Source: Myxococcus flavus (GTDB taxonomy: Bacteria > Myxococcota > Myxococcia > Myxococcales > Myxococcaceae). Taken from it: a stretch of DNA of 64,000 nucleotides. This document shows positions 27,791 through 37,161 of this stretch, piece by piece. The first letter of the stretch is position 1; each line of letters starts with the position of its first letter. The DNA is taken from the NCBI RefSeq assembly GCF_050038885.1, contig NZ_CP143624.1, positions 4,960,001 to 5,024,000 on the forward strand. The letters are read 5' to 3'. The notes under the pieces are model-generated. The model ran no database searches, was not told the DNA's origin, and saw only the letters and a list, made by a program, of their open reading frames with translations. The position numbers and the translations under genes are program-made.

Positions 27791-28032
27791 GGCCCTTCTC
27801 CTTTACTCCTACCCGGCGCTACACGCTCGTGGCGTTTCATCGTCGGTGCCACGGACAGTGTCCGCCACCCGTCTCCCGCGTGTGGACGGCATCGACTTCG
27901 GGTGCATTCTGGTGCAAGCATGCGCGCTCGCGGGGCAGGCGTGCGACGTGGGCCGGCCGCCTTCAGCTCCGCTCAGGACGCAGGCGCCCGGAGCCCGACG
28001 GGACGGGTGGCCGCGAGGAAGGGACCCCCTCC

Positions 28033-30048
28033 ATGAGACGGCACGTTCTGGCCGCGGTGCTGGCTTCAGCGCTCGGGCTGTCGGCATGTGAAGACCGCGA
28101 GGTCCAGGCCACCTGGACCCAGGCCTCGGGCTCGGTGGCGCTCAGCCGGGATGACGCCTTCCTCTACGTGGTGGACTCGGACAACGGCGTCCTCGCCGTG
28201 GTGGACACCGCGCGCCGTGAGAAGGTGGGCGAGGTGAAGGTGGGCCTGTTGCCCGAGCGCGTGGCGGTGGGGCCGGACGACACCATCTACGTCTCCAACC
28301 GGGGGGCGCGCAGCGTGTCCGTCATCCGCCGGGGCGACTGGAACGAGGCGGCGCGCATCGCGGTGGGGGTGGAGCCCGTGGGGCTGGTGGTCGCTCCCTC
28401 GGGAGACACCCTGTACGTCGTCAACAGCACCTCGCTGGAGACCACGCGGTACGGCACGTTGATGGCCGTGGACACGCGCTCGCTGGCGGTGCGCTGGGAG
28501 CTGCCGGTGGGGGAGGAGCCCCGAGGCATCGCGCTGGCGCAGGGCGGCAAGCGCGCGCTGGTGACGCGCTTCCGTCAGGGCGACCTGGTCTCCGTGGACC
28601 TGACGGACGCGGACCGGCCTCGCGTGGTGCGTGAGAAGACCGACCTGTATGCGCGTGCCAACCTCGGCGTGGATGTGATGGCGCCGCCTTCCGGGCTCGA
28701 GCCCCTGCCGCCGTCCTCGGGAGTGGCGCCGCGCTTCCATCCCCGGAGCATGACGAGCATCGCGGTGACGCCCGATGGTGAGCGCGCGCTGGCGACGCTG
28801 ACGTGGGCCCGGGAGGACCCGCTGTCTCCAGGGGGAACGCCGAACACGCCCCCGGGCGGCTCGCTCTACGGGGGCGGTGGGCCGTGCAACACCGGCGGCG
28901 TGGTGGCGCCGGGGCTGGCCACCTTCGACACGGAGACCGGCGCGCCTCGCGTGGATGACCTGGACCAGTGCCGGCCTCCGCCGGACCTGCCCCCTGACTT
29001 CCCGCCGTCCACCATCATCAGCCCGGAGCTGACGCACCCCATCCAGGGGCCGGTGGCGGCGGTGGTGGACCCGACAGGGCTCTGGGCCTTCGTGGTGAAC
29101 CGGGAGACGGACAACGTCGCCATCATCCCCACGGGGCGGCGCTCGGGCTCCGACCTGGACGCCAGCATGGGCAGCACGGTGCGCCAGCTGGTGCGCGTGG
29201 GCTCCGGTCCCACCGGCATCGCGATGACGCGCGATGGTCGCAGGGCCTACGTCTACAACGCCTTCGACCACACCGTGACGACGCTGGTGAGCGACGGCTC
29301 GAGCGACACGGCCAACGTGCGCACGGAGGGGGCGCCGCTGCCCATCGCGGGGGACACGCTGGCGCCGCAGGAGGTGGCGGGGCGCAAGCTCTTCTTCAGC
29401 GCGCTGGACTCACGCATGGCCAGCACCTCCGTGGGGGCGTCCTGCGCCAGCTGTCACCCCGACGGTCGCGAGGACGGCCATGTGTGGGGCTTCCCGGATG
29501 GGCCGCGGCAGACGCCGAGCCTCGCGGGCCGCGCCATGACGCAGACCAGCCCGTTCCACTGGAGCGGCGAGTTCTCCACGATGCGGGACTTCCTGGACGC
29601 CACGGTCCGCGAGCGCATGGGCGGGACGGTGCTGGACGGCGTCATGGTGGCGCAGCTGTCGGACTTCATCGACGTGCTGCCCGCGCCCGACAATCCGCAC
29701 AAGCGCGAGGTGCTCACGGAGGCGCAGGCGCGTGGCGCGGAGGTGTTCCGCAAGGCCGCGTGCGACGCCTGCCACGAGGGCGCGCACTTCACCAACAACG
29801 CGCAGGCCGACGTGGGCACCTTCGTCACGTCGGGCCCGCTCCAGGACGACCCGGCGGTGCGCAAGCAGGGGCTCAATACGCCTTCGCTGCTCGGGCTGGC
29901 GCGCACGGCGCCGTACCTGCATGACGGCAGCGCGCCTTCGCTGAAGGACCGCCTGCTGCAGGGGCGTGAGACGAACCGTCACGGCGCCACGGCGCAGCTG
30001 TCCGACGCGGAGGTCGACGACCTCGTGGAGTACCTGCTCACGCTGTAG
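28033..30048 (+). CDS. Propeller lipoprotein fused to di-heme cytochrome c peroxidase-like domain
   Basis: 671 residues from the ATG at 28033. Lipobox LGLSAC near residue 17. YVTN-like propeller ~30-450 (DDAFLYVVDSDNGVLAVVD, PDDTIYVSNRGARSVSVI, DGRRAYVYNAFDHTVTTLV), then a MauG/cytochrome c peroxidase-type region with CASCH (~residue 471) and CDACH (~577). It ends in HDGSAPSLKDRLLQGRE and a short helix, as is usual for the family. Same layout as 2648-4954 but lipid-anchored. Predicted periplasmic or surface redox protein; peroxidase activity is not established by sequence. Confidence 0.85.
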   Translation: MRRHVLAAVLASALGLSACEDREVQATWTQASGSVALSRDDAFLYVVDSDNGVLAVVDTARREKVGEVKVGLLPERVAVGPDDTIYVSNRGARSVSVIRRGDWNEAARIAVGVEPVGLVVAPSGDTLYVVNSTSLETTRYGTLMAVDTRSLAVRWELPVGEEPRGIALAQGGKRALVTRFRQGDLVSVDLTDADRPRVVREKTDLYARANLGVDVMAPPSGLEPLPPSSGVAPRFHPRSMTSIAVTPDGERALATLTWAREDPLSPGGTPNTPPGGSLYGGGGPCNTGGVVAPGLATFDTETGAPRVDDLDQCRPPPDLPPDFPPSTIISPELTHPIQGPVAAVVDPTGLWAFVVNRETDNVAIIPTGRRSGSDLDASMGSTVRQLVRVGSGPTGIAMTRDGRRAYVYNAFDHTVTTLVSDGSSDTANVRTEGAPLPIAGDTLAPQEVAGRKLFFSALDSRMASTSVGASCASCHPDGREDGHVWGFPDGPRQTPSLAGRAMTQTSPFHWSGEFSTMRDFLDATVRERMGGTVLDGVMVAQLSDFIDVLPAPDNPHKREVLTEAQARGAEVFRKAACDACHEGAHFTNNAQADVGTFVTSGPLQDDPAVRKQGLNTPSLLGLARTAPYLHDGSAPSLKDRLLQGRETNRHGATAQLSDAEVDDLVEYLLTL

Positions 30049-30070
30049 ACGAGAGGCCGGGGCGCCCGCG

Positions 30071-30682
30071 TCAGGGCGTGCCCGCGTCGCCCGCGGGGGA
30101 TTGGGCGTCCGGCTCGCCGGCATCCGGGCCGTGGGCCGCGCCCGCGTCGAGGGCGGCGGGCGTGGTGGACATGAGCGCGGAGCGTGCCACTTCCACGGCC
30201 CGCTCCATCTCGCCTCCCAGCCACGTGACGACGAGCGCGCAGTCGGTGTCGTCATCCCACGTGAGGACCTGGGACATGCCCTGCGCGGGCGTACGCCGCA
30301 CCGCCGCGCGTCCGAGCGCGGGGACTTCCACGCCTCCGGCCTGGAGGGTCGGGGCCAGCAGCGCGTGGACGTCCGCCTGGGCATAGCGGGCATTGCAGTC
30401 CCAGGCGATGGACACGGAGACATCGGGCTCCGACTCCGAGCGGAAGGTGCACAGCGGGCCGCAGGTGGGGCAGGTGCGCTCCTGCTCCTGCTTCAGGGTG
30501 AAGCCGGGCAGCATCAGCTCGCGGTCGTCGGGCGGGAGCAGGACCTCGCAGTCGGGGAGGGCCGCGCGCTCGACGGGCGGCGTCGTGTTGCCCGCGTCCA
30601 CCGCGGGCGCGTCCGCGGAGCGGCTTCGGCACCCCACCAGTGCCAGTGCCATGAACAGTGCCGCGCGCCCTCCAGCCCTCAT
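30071..30682 (-). CDS. Lipoprotein of unknown function
   Basis: 203 residues. The ATG at 30682 begins the signal AALFMALALVGC. The mature part has two closely spaced cysteines (RTCPTCGPLC) and SIAWDCNARYAQADVHALL, probably disulfide-bonded, and ends in an Ala/Gly/Asp-rich tail. It is convergent with the propeller/cytochrome gene. No family recognised. Confidence 0.6.
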   Translation of the reverse strand: MRAGGRAALFMALALVGCRSRSADAPAVDAGNTTPPVERAALPDCEVLLPPDDRELMLPGFTLKQEQERTCPTCGPLCTFRSESEPDVSVSIAWDCNARYAQADVHALLAPTLQAGGVEVPALGRAAVRRTPAQGMSQVLTWDDDTDCALVVTWLGGEMERAVEVARSALMSTTPAALDAGAAHGPDAGEPDAQSPAGDAGTP

Positions 30683-30864
30683 CCCGTGTGACTCCCTTGT
30701 GCGCTTGCTGAAGCGGCGCGGATGGTAGACCGGAGGATGCCTCACGCGGCCACGTTTCCCACCAACGGCTGACTGCTTCCGGACGCAGCCCCAGGCAGGG
30801 GCCCGGGCAGGCGGGCTTGCCTCGTGTCTTCGGAGCCCGCTGGACTAAGCTGCCGCTCGCTTCC

Positions 30865-31950
30865 ATGGTCTCCACCTGCTCCCTGTCCTTGCTCGTGCTC
30901 GCCCTGGGAGGGGCTGCCCCGGCGCGCCCGCCGGAGGGCACTTCCACAGCGCCAGGGGCGACGAGGGCTTTGGAGTCTTCCGTCGCGCGTCATCTTGCAG
31001 CGAAGAGGGCTCAGGCCGGGCCGACTGGGGCCCATGAGGGAGCGAGCAGGGAGCCTCTTGGCGGTGCAGTGCAGGCGGGGCCGACCGAGGGCACGGCTCC
31101 CACGCATCCCGGGCCTCCCGGCGGTGCATCGCAGGCAGGGCCGACCGAGGTCCAGGCGCCCCCACGCAACCAGACTCCCAACGATGCGGAGTGGGAGGCC
31201 TTCCCGGGCGCCACCTCCGTGCCCGAGTCGAATGACGCGGCAGCGCTGCCCCGGCTCCCCGAGGTGCCCCCGCTGGTCCCGGTGAACGAGGTCCCCTTGC
31301 CCGAGCCACGGCCACCACCGGTCATTCGACCGCCGCCCATCCCCAATCGGGTGAGCCTGCTGGGCGCACGGACGATGGGAGCGGGTGGCCTGGCGGCGGG
31401 ACTGTTCCTGGGCTTTCCCGTCGTGTCCGCACGGGTCGCGGTGGGGCTCACGCGCCGCATCGACGCGCTGGTGGGCGTGGACAGCGTGTACGGGCTGATG
31501 AACGAGCTGCGGCTCGGCGCGCGGTGGATGGTGTTCGATGGAGGTGCCCGCTGGAGCGTGGGCGTGGCACTGGAGGGGAGCCACGCCTTCTTCCTGCGCT
31601 CCGCGAGCGTGGAGGACCGGGGCGCGCGCTACATCAGCGGCCGCCGCAACTGGAACGTGCTGCCTGGCGTCGTCGGCAACTTCCGGCTCGCGGGAGCCCG
31701 GGCGCCGCGCTTGTTCCTCGACGTGCGCTACCTGCTCGCGCTGGACACCGAGCCCGTCCAGGGTATGCCGCTGGGCGGCCTGCCCCCCGACGTGGAGCTG
31801 TCCAGCGCCTTCCCGGTGCGGGTGGGCGCGGAGGTCCCCGTGAGCGAGAAAACGTCCTACGCTGTGACGTTGGGCGGGGACATCCGGACCCGTCCCGGCG
31901 AGGCGGGCTTCATGCCCGTCATCACCTTTGGCGTCGTCACTGGTTTCTAG
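30865..31950 (+). CDS. Probable outer-membrane beta-barrel with Pro/Gly-rich N-terminal extension
   Basis: 361 residues from the ATG at 30865, which starts a good signal peptide (CSLSLLVLALGGAAPA); a TTG at 30817 is the alternative. Residues ~30-165 are low-complexity with recurring QAGPTE units and a run of prolines (PEPRPPPVIRPPPIPN). The last ~200 residues alternate hydrophobic and polar positions (MGAGGLAAGLFLGFPVVSAR, then RFDAL-like strands) and end in ...FGVVTGF, with the terminal Phe typical of BAM-assembled barrels. Function unknown. gpsA follows 10 bp downstream and may be co-transcribed. Confidence 0.6.
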   Translation: MVSTCSLSLLVLALGGAAPARPPEGTSTAPGATRALESSVARHLAAKRAQAGPTGAHEGASREPLGGAVQAGPTEGTAPTHPGPPGGASQAGPTEVQAPPRNQTPNDAEWEAFPGATSVPESNDAAALPRLPEVPPLVPVNEVPLPEPRPPPVIRPPPIPNRVSLLGARTMGAGGLAAGLFLGFPVVSARVAVGLTRRIDALVGVDSVYGLMNELRLGARWMVFDGGARWSVGVALEGSHAFFLRSASVEDRGARYISGRRNWNVLPGVVGNFRLAGARAPRLFLDVRYLLALDTEPVQGMPLGGLPPDVELSSAFPVRVGAEVPVSEKTSYAVTLGGDIRTRPGEAGFMPVITFGVVTGF

Positions 31951-31960
31951 CGAGGTCCTC

Positions 31961-32968
31961 ATGCGTGGCAGTGTGATTGGCTCCGGCTCCTTCGGTACCG
32001 CCCTGGCGAACGTGCTCGCGGTGAACTGCGAGGAGGTGCGCCTGTGGGGCCGGGAGCCCTCCGTCGTGGAGGCCATCAACACCCAGCATGAGAACCCCGC
32101 GTACCTGAAGGGCATCCCCATCTCGGAGCGCGTGCGCGCGACGAACGACCTCCAGGAGGCACTCGCCGGCTCGGAGCTGGTGGTGCTGGCCACGCCCAGC
32201 CACGCCACGCGCGAGGTGGTCGCCAAGGCGAAGGCGTACCTGCCGCGCCACGTGCCCATCGTCACGGTGTCCAAGGGCATCGAGAACGAGACGCTGCTGA
32301 CGATGACGGAGCTCCTGGAGGACTGCCTGCCCGAGGAGTTCCACCCGTACCTCGCGGTGCTGTCCGGCCCCAGCTTCGCCAAGGAGCTGGCGCGGCGCAT
32401 GCCCACGGTGGTGACCATCGCCTCGCACTGGGACAAGGTGGCGCTGCGCTGCCAGAAGGCGCTGCAGACGGAGACCTTCCGCAGCTACACGTCCACGGAC
32501 GTGGTGGGCGTGCAGTACGGCGGCGCGCTGAAGAACGTCATCGCGATTGCCGCTGGCATGGCGGACGGCCTGGGCATGGGCCACAACGCGCGGGCGGCCA
32601 TCATCACCCGCGGCCTGGCGGAGATTACGCGCCTGGCGGTGCGCAAGGGCGCCAACCCGCTGACGCTCTCCGGCCTGTCCGGCATGGGCGACCTGGTGCT
32701 GACGTGCACCGGCGAGCTGAGCCGCAACCGCCACGTGGGCATGGAGCTGGGCAAGGGCCGCAAGCTGCCGGACATCCTCGCGGACATGAAGGAGGTGGCC
32801 GAGGGCGTGAAGACGGCCCGCAGCGCGCGCGACCTGGAGCTCAAGACGGGCGTGGAGCTGCCCATCTGCCACCAGGTGTACCTGATTGCCCACGAGGGCA
32901 AGAGCGCCCGCACGGCGGTGGTGGACCTGATGACGCGCCAGCCGAAGTCGGAGCTGGCGGGCGTCTAG
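31961..32968 (+). CDS. gpsA: NAD(P)-dependent glycerol-3-phosphate dehydrogenase
   Basis: 335 residues, normal for GpsA. The dinucleotide-binding loop is GSVIGSGSFGTALANVL at the N-terminus. LSGPSFAKELARRMPT and VQYGGALKNVIAIAAGMADGLG are family signatures, the latter carrying the catalytic lysine. NARAAIITRGLAEI and SGMGDLVLTCTG follow in the normal order. The enzyme reduces dihydroxyacetone phosphate to sn-glycerol 3-phosphate for phospholipid synthesis in the cytoplasm. The start at 31961 is preferred to an upstream in-frame codon because the Rossmann strand begins immediately. Confidence 0.96.
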   Translation: MRGSVIGSGSFGTALANVLAVNCEEVRLWGREPSVVEAINTQHENPAYLKGIPISERVRATNDLQEALAGSELVVLATPSHATREVVAKAKAYLPRHVPIVTVSKGIENETLLTMTELLEDCLPEEFHPYLAVLSGPSFAKELARRMPTVVTIASHWDKVALRCQKALQTETFRSYTSTDVVGVQYGGALKNVIAIAAGMADGLGMGHNARAAIITRGLAEITRLAVRKGANPLTLSGLSGMGDLVLTCTGELSRNRHVGMELGKGRKLPDILADMKEVAEGVKTARSARDLELKTGVELPICHQVYLIAHEGKSARTAVVDLMTRQPKSELAGV

Positions 32969-32972
32969 CGCC

Positions 32973-33404
32973 TCAGTAGCGCCGGGCGCTGGCCTCCGGG
33001 GCCGCGCCGCGCACGCGCCACACGGTGAGCCGCTGGGAGTTGGTGTGGCTCACCACCAGCCCCTCGTTCTGCATCTGCTCCAGCAGGCGGTTCGTCTTGA
33101 GGCGGTCCAGCCCCACGGCCTTGGCCAGCAAATCACCGGGCATGCCGCTGATGTTGCGGCGCAGCTCGTTGACGATGGCGCGCTTGAACTCGTTCTTCTG
33201 GAGGCCGTCCAGGTCCTGCGTCCGCCAGGCCTGGAGGATGCCCGCGGCGATGAGGACCAGCGTCAGCACCGCCAGCGCGGGGTAGATGATGTGGCTGTTC
33301 TGCTCCAGCAGCTCGAAGTACTTCGGCGACAGGGAGGAGACAGGCTTCGCGTAGTCAGCCTGGGCCAGCAGCAGCGGAAGGGGCGTGAGGGTGGAAATCG
33401 ACAC
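32973..33404 (-). CDS. Membrane-anchored winged-helix-like small protein
   Basis: 143 residues. One membrane helix at ~38-58 (IIYPALAVLTLVLIAAGIL), then a cytoplasmic segment whose pattern (RNISGMPGDLLAKAVGLDRL, then TNRLLEQMQNEGLVVSH) resembles a winged helix-turn-helix. A short N-terminus could be a signal. Function unknown. It lies downstream of hflX on the same strand (48 bp gap) and is convergent with gpsA. Confidence 0.6.
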   Translation of the reverse strand: MSISTLTPLPLLLAQADYAKPVSSLSPKYFELLEQNSHIIYPALAVLTLVLIAAGILQAWRTQDLDGLQKNEFKRAIVNELRRNISGMPGDLLAKAVGLDRLKTNRLLEQMQNEGLVVSHTNSQRLTVWRVRGAAPEASARRY

Positions 33405-33452
33405 GGCCCCCCGACTCTACGGGGAGCCGTGCCCACCGGGCAACCGCCCGCC

Positions 33453-35105
33453 TCAGACGGCGCCGATGGCCTCGGTGGCGCCCTCGGCGAACAGCGTGGT
33501 GTCCGCCTTGGCCAAGAGCGTCGCCAGGCCCTCGCGCGTCGCGGCGCTGATGGCCACGCCGCCCCGGGAGCGCAGCAGCGCCTCCACCTCGTCCGGCGGC
33601 AGCAGGTCCGCCTTGTTCCACACCATGAGGCGCGGCTTCTCCATCAGGTCCAGGGACTCGAGGATGTTCTCCACCGCCTCCACCTGGTCGTCGCGGGCGG
33701 GGTCCGCCGCGTCCACCACGTGCAGCAGGAGGCTGGCGTCGTACAGCTCCTCCAGCGTGGCGCGGAAGGCCGCCACCAGGTCCTTGGGCAGGTCGCGGAT
33801 GAAGCCCACCGTGTCGGTGATGATGACCTCGCGCTCCTGCGGGAAGCGCAGCCGCCGGCTGGTGGGGTCCAGCGTGGCGAACAGCTTGTTCTCCGCCAGC
33901 ACCTCGGCGTTGGTAATCGCGTTGAGGAGCGTGGACTTGCCGGCGTTGGTGTAGCCGACAATGGAGATGACGGGCAGCTCGCGCCGGTTGCGCTGCGCCC
34001 GGCGCACGCTGCGCTCGCGGCCAATCGCGTCGATGCGCTTCTCCAGGTGCGTAATCCGCTCGCGCACGCGGCGGCGGTCGATTTCCAGCTTCGTCTCGCC
34101 AGGGCCCCGGCCCCCGATGCCGCCCATGAGCCGGCTGAGCGAGTCGTCGCTCTGCACCAGCCGTGGCAGCCGGTACTTGAGCTGCGCCAGCTCCACCTGG
34201 AGCTTGCCCTCGGCGCTCTGCGCGCGCTGCGCGAAGATGTCGAGGATGAGCTGCGTGCGGTCCAGCACCTTGAGGCTGGTGGCCTCGCCGATGTGCCGGC
34301 CCTGCGACGGTGAGAGGTCCTTGTCGAAGATGAGCAGGTCCACCATGGACTGCATGGAGCGCAGGTTGAGCTCCTCCAGCTTGCCGCGGCCGATGAGGTA
34401 GCGCGGGTCCGCCTCGCGCTTCACCTGGAGCACGGAGTCGATGACCTCCACGCCCGCGGTGCGCGCCAGCTCCTTCAGTTCCTCCAGGCTGGACTCGGCC
34501 CGCGCGCGGTTGCCGTCCAGGCACACCGCCACGAGGATGGCCTTCTCCCGGCCGCCCACCTTGCGCGAGGCCGCCTTGCGGTTGAACTCCTCCTCCAGCG
34601 CGCCCAGCGTGGCCAGCAGGTCCGGCTGCTCGACGTGGACGGAGGGGAGGGTGTCGACGTGCCAGAACTCGCCGGTGCCGTTCTCCGGGACGAGGTAGGC
34701 GTAGTGCAGGACGCCGGGCAGGCCCTGGTCCTCCACGCCAATGGCCGCCACGCAGTCCAGGCGCAGCAGCGCGAGGTCCGTGAGGTCGTCCTTGGTGAGC
34801 GGCTCGCTCTTCAGGTGGGTGTGGACCAGGCGGAGGCCGCGCAGACGCACCTGTCCGGCGCGGGCGCGGCCAATGTCGGGCAGCTCGAGCTTGTGGGCGT
34901 TGCCCACCACCACGTGCTCGATTTCGCCCTTCCGGTTGACGAGCACACCCACCTGCCGGTTCGTCTCACGCGACAGCTCGGTGAGGTGCCGTGCAAGCTC
35001 GGGCGACACGATTTCGTGCGGAGACACCCGCCGGCGGAAGGTGTTGCGCAGCCGGTGCTGCTCGCTCGACTTGAGGCCCAGGGTGTTGCCGTAGATTTCC
35101 TTCAA
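33453..35105 (-). CDS. hflX: Ribosome-associated GTPase HflX with N-terminal extension
   Basis: 550 residues, about 120 longer than E. coli HflX. Start is a TTG at 35105 with AGGAG about 12 bases upstream. Residues ~1-180 are an extra domain; the usual HflX N-domain begins near ILVAVCLDGNRARAESS. The glycine-rich linker GGIGGRGPGETKLE is diagnostic. G motifs: GYTNAGKST (~383), DTVGFIRDLP (~430) and NKAD (~500). HflX binds the 50S subunit and splits stalled or hibernating ribosomes. It is divergent from proB. Confidence 0.95.
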   Translation of the reverse strand: MKEIYGNTLGLKSSEQHRLRNTFRRRVSPHEIVSPELARHLTELSRETNRQVGVLVNRKGEIEHVVVGNAHKLELPDIGRARAGQVRLRGLRLVHTHLKSEPLTKDDLTDLALLRLDCVAAIGVEDQGLPGVLHYAYLVPENGTGEFWHVDTLPSVHVEQPDLLATLGALEEEFNRKAASRKVGGREKAILVAVCLDGNRARAESSLEELKELARTAGVEVIDSVLQVKREADPRYLIGRGKLEELNLRSMQSMVDLLIFDKDLSPSQGRHIGEATSLKVLDRTQLILDIFAQRAQSAEGKLQVELAQLKYRLPRLVQSDDSLSRLMGGIGGRGPGETKLEIDRRRVRERITHLEKRIDAIGRERSVRRAQRNRRELPVISIVGYTNAGKSTLLNAITNAEVLAENKLFATLDPTSRRLRFPQEREVIITDTVGFIRDLPKDLVAAFRATLEELYDASLLLHVVDAADPARDDQVEAVENILESLDLMEKPRLMVWNKADLLPPDEVEALLRSRGGVAISAATREGLATLLAKADTTLFAEGATEAIGAV

Positions 35106-35227
35106 ACCTTGCTCTCCTGGCGGAGGCAGGGGCCCCCACCGCTTTCGGGTACGACTTTACGACTGCGACCGTAGGGAAAACACGCAGGACGCGCGCGCCT
35201 TCCATTTCTGACCTACGCTGGCGCCCC

Positions 35228-36361
35228 GTGAGTTCGATTCCCACTGGACGCACCGCCCTGCGCGCCGCCCGGCGCGTGGTGGTGAAAATCGGCACCAACG
35301 CGCTGACGCACGCCACCGGGCGCTTCAACCGCACCCACTTCGATGCACTGGGCCAGGATTTGTTGTGGGCCGCGCAGGGCCGGGAGCTGGTGGTGGTGTC
35401 CAGCGGGGCCATCGCCCTGGGGGTGGAGCGGCTGGGCCTGCCCTCGCGCCCCCGCGACATCCCAGGCAAGCAGGCGTGCGCCGCGGTGGGCCAGAGCCGA
35501 CTGATGCAGGCCTACGAGGAGGCCTTCGCCGCGCGTGGCAAGGCGGTGGCCCAGGTGCTGCTCACGCACGAGGACGTACAGGAGCGCCGCCGGTACCTCA
35601 ACGTGAAGCACACGCTGGAGCGCCTGCTCTCCGCGGGCGTCATCCCCGTCATCAACGAGAACGACACCGTCTCCGTGGACGAGCTGAAGTTCGGTGACAA
35701 CGACACGCTGGCCGGCCTGGTGGCGGGCGTGGTGGAGGCCGACGCGCTCGTCCTGCTGTCGGACGTCGAGGGGCTCTACACCGGAGACCCGCGGCGCGAC
35801 CCGGACGCGGAGCTGCTGGCCACGGTGATGCAGGTGACGCCCGAGGTGCTGGCGCTGGCCACGGGCACCACCAGTGGGGTGGGGACGGGCGGCATGAGCA
35901 CCAAGGTGCGGGCCGCCGCGCGCGCGTCGGAGTCCGGCATCCACTGCGTGATTACGTCCGGCGCCGTCCCGGGCCGCCTGCGCGCGGTGCTGGAAGGAGA
36001 AGAAGTCGGCACGCTCTTCGAGCCCATGGGCAGTCGGCGCAGCGCCCGGGCCGCGTGGATTGCGCACGCCCTGCGCGCGCGGGGAACCCTCACGGTGGAC
36101 GCGGGGGCCCGCGAGGCGATTGTCGGCGGCAAGCGCAGCCTGCTGCCCAGCGGCGTGCGTGGCGTCGAGGGGGACTTCGGGCGGGGCGACCCGGTGGACC
36201 TGGCGGACGCGCACGGTGCCGTGTTCGCACGGGGCCTGGCCGCCTACGACGCCAACGAGCTGCGGCGTATCGCCGGACGGCACACCGCGGACATCGAAGC
36301 GGTGCTGGGCTACCGCTACCTGGACGAGGCGGTGCACCGCGACGACCTGGCCGTGCTGTAG
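35228..36361 (+). CDS. proB: Glutamate 5-kinase
   Basis: 377 residues from a GTG at 35228. Amino-acid-kinase domain with VVVKIGTNAL, VVVSSGAIALG, INENDTVSVDE and the ATP-site region GTGGMSTKVRAA. A C-terminal PUA domain (~285-365, beginning GTLTVDAGAREAI) is present, as in long-form ProB. The enzyme phosphorylates L-glutamate, the first committed step of proline synthesis. proA is not adjacent. Confidence 0.95.
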   Translation: MSSIPTGRTALRAARRVVVKIGTNALTHATGRFNRTHFDALGQDLLWAAQGRELVVVSSGAIALGVERLGLPSRPRDIPGKQACAAVGQSRLMQAYEEAFAARGKAVAQVLLTHEDVQERRRYLNVKHTLERLLSAGVIPVINENDTVSVDELKFGDNDTLAGLVAGVVEADALVLLSDVEGLYTGDPRRDPDAELLATVMQVTPEVLALATGTTSGVGTGGMSTKVRAAARASESGIHCVITSGAVPGRLRAVLEGEEVGTLFEPMGSRRSARAAWIAHALRARGTLTVDAGAREAIVGGKRSLLPSGVRGVEGDFGRGDPVDLADAHGAVFARGLAAYDANELRRIAGRHTADIEAVLGYRYLDEAVHRDDLAVL

Positions 36362-36376
36362 CGCGAGAGCGCGGAC

Positions 36377-36847
36377 CTAGATGGAGGAAGTGGACGTCGA
36401 CTTGCCGCTGTCGTCGCTGAGCTGCATCAGCGCGCGGAACTCCGGCGAGTCCACCTTCATCAGCAGCAGGGAGACCTCCAGCTCGCCCGGCACGCGGCCC
36501 AGCTGGAGCTTGCGCTCCTGGCCGTGGAGCAGCGCCAGCTCGGAGTGGCCCTTGGCCTCGGGCAGCATCAGGTCCAGCTCGAGGAGGAACGACTGGCCCT
36601 CGGCCTTGGGCGTGAGGACCAGCCGGTAGTCGGGGCTCGGCGCGCCGGGGCGCCGGCGCTCGGCGCGCAGCGTGCGGCCCGTCTCGCCCAGCAGCTTGGG
36701 CTGGGCCACCAGGCGCCCGTCACGGCGGACCTCGACGGCGAAGTACAGGGGCTCCGCGCGCACGGGGGCGGGTGCCGCCATGCTCGTGACACCCACGAGC
36801 ACCGCCAGCCCGGCAACCACATTACGGACGAGGGTGATGCTGCTCAT
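36377..36847 (-). CDS. Small exported protein, unknown function
   Basis: 156 residues from the ATG at 36847. Signal peptide VVAGLAVLVGVTSMAAPAPVRA, then a compact beta-rich domain (YFAVEVRRDGRLVAQPKLLG, FLLELDLMLPEAKGHSELAL) and a short Ser/Thr tail. The pattern suggests a small periplasmic beta-sandwich. No family recognised. It is convergent with proB and divergent from the WYL operon. Confidence 0.6.
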   Translation of the reverse strand: MSSITLVRNVVAGLAVLVGVTSMAAPAPVRAEPLYFAVEVRRDGRLVAQPKLLGETGRTLRAERRRPGAPSPDYRLVLTPKAEGQSFLLELDLMLPEAKGHSELALLHGQERKLQLGRVPGELEVSLLLMKVDSPEFRALMQLSDDSGKSTSTSSI

Positions 36848-37161
36848 CGTGAGGCCCCTTCGGAAACGCCGCCCGCCGCGCCGGCCATGCGGCATCCGGA
36901 CGGGCATGCCCCGTCCACGTCGTTCCCTATTCCACGGAATGGTGCAGGAATAACCCAGATCATGCCCGCAGTGCGAGCCCTCCGGTGGTGCGGCTCCCGT
37001 CCGGACTGAAGACAAGCGCACGTACAGGTGAATACCTGCTTGTCTGTTCAGTTGGGTCCGGCTATCTCGCCGGACGCGGACGGGCGGCCCGTCTGTTCTG
37101 CACCCGCACGTCCACTTCTTGACCCCCCCGGATCCGCCCGGCATCGTCGCCGACCTTTCCA
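36848..37161. other. 314-bp divergent intergenic region with inverted repeats
   Basis: No gene is supported here. It holds ATTCC-AC-GGAAT (36929-36940), CAGGT-GAAT-ACCTG (37025-37038) and GTCCGGC-N6-GCCGGAC (37056-37075), the last overlapping a candidate promoter for the WYL operon. Confidence 0.6.
37040..37075 (+). promoter_or_regulatory. Candidate WYL-operon promoter with palindrome over the -10 box
   Basis: TTGTCT (37040-37045), a 17-bp spacer, then TATCTC (37063-37068). The -10 hexamer is exactly the 6-base centre of a perfect 7-bp inverted repeat, GTCCGGC (37056-37062) and GCCGGAC (37069-37075). That arrangement suits an autoregulatory operator. The boxes are only moderate matches (4/6 and 3/6). 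Confidence 0.4.

Noticed and set aside
36929..36940. ATTCC-AC-GGAAT palindrome in the intergenic region
   Set aside because: Only 5-bp arms and no promoter next to it; noted in the region entry but not as an operator.
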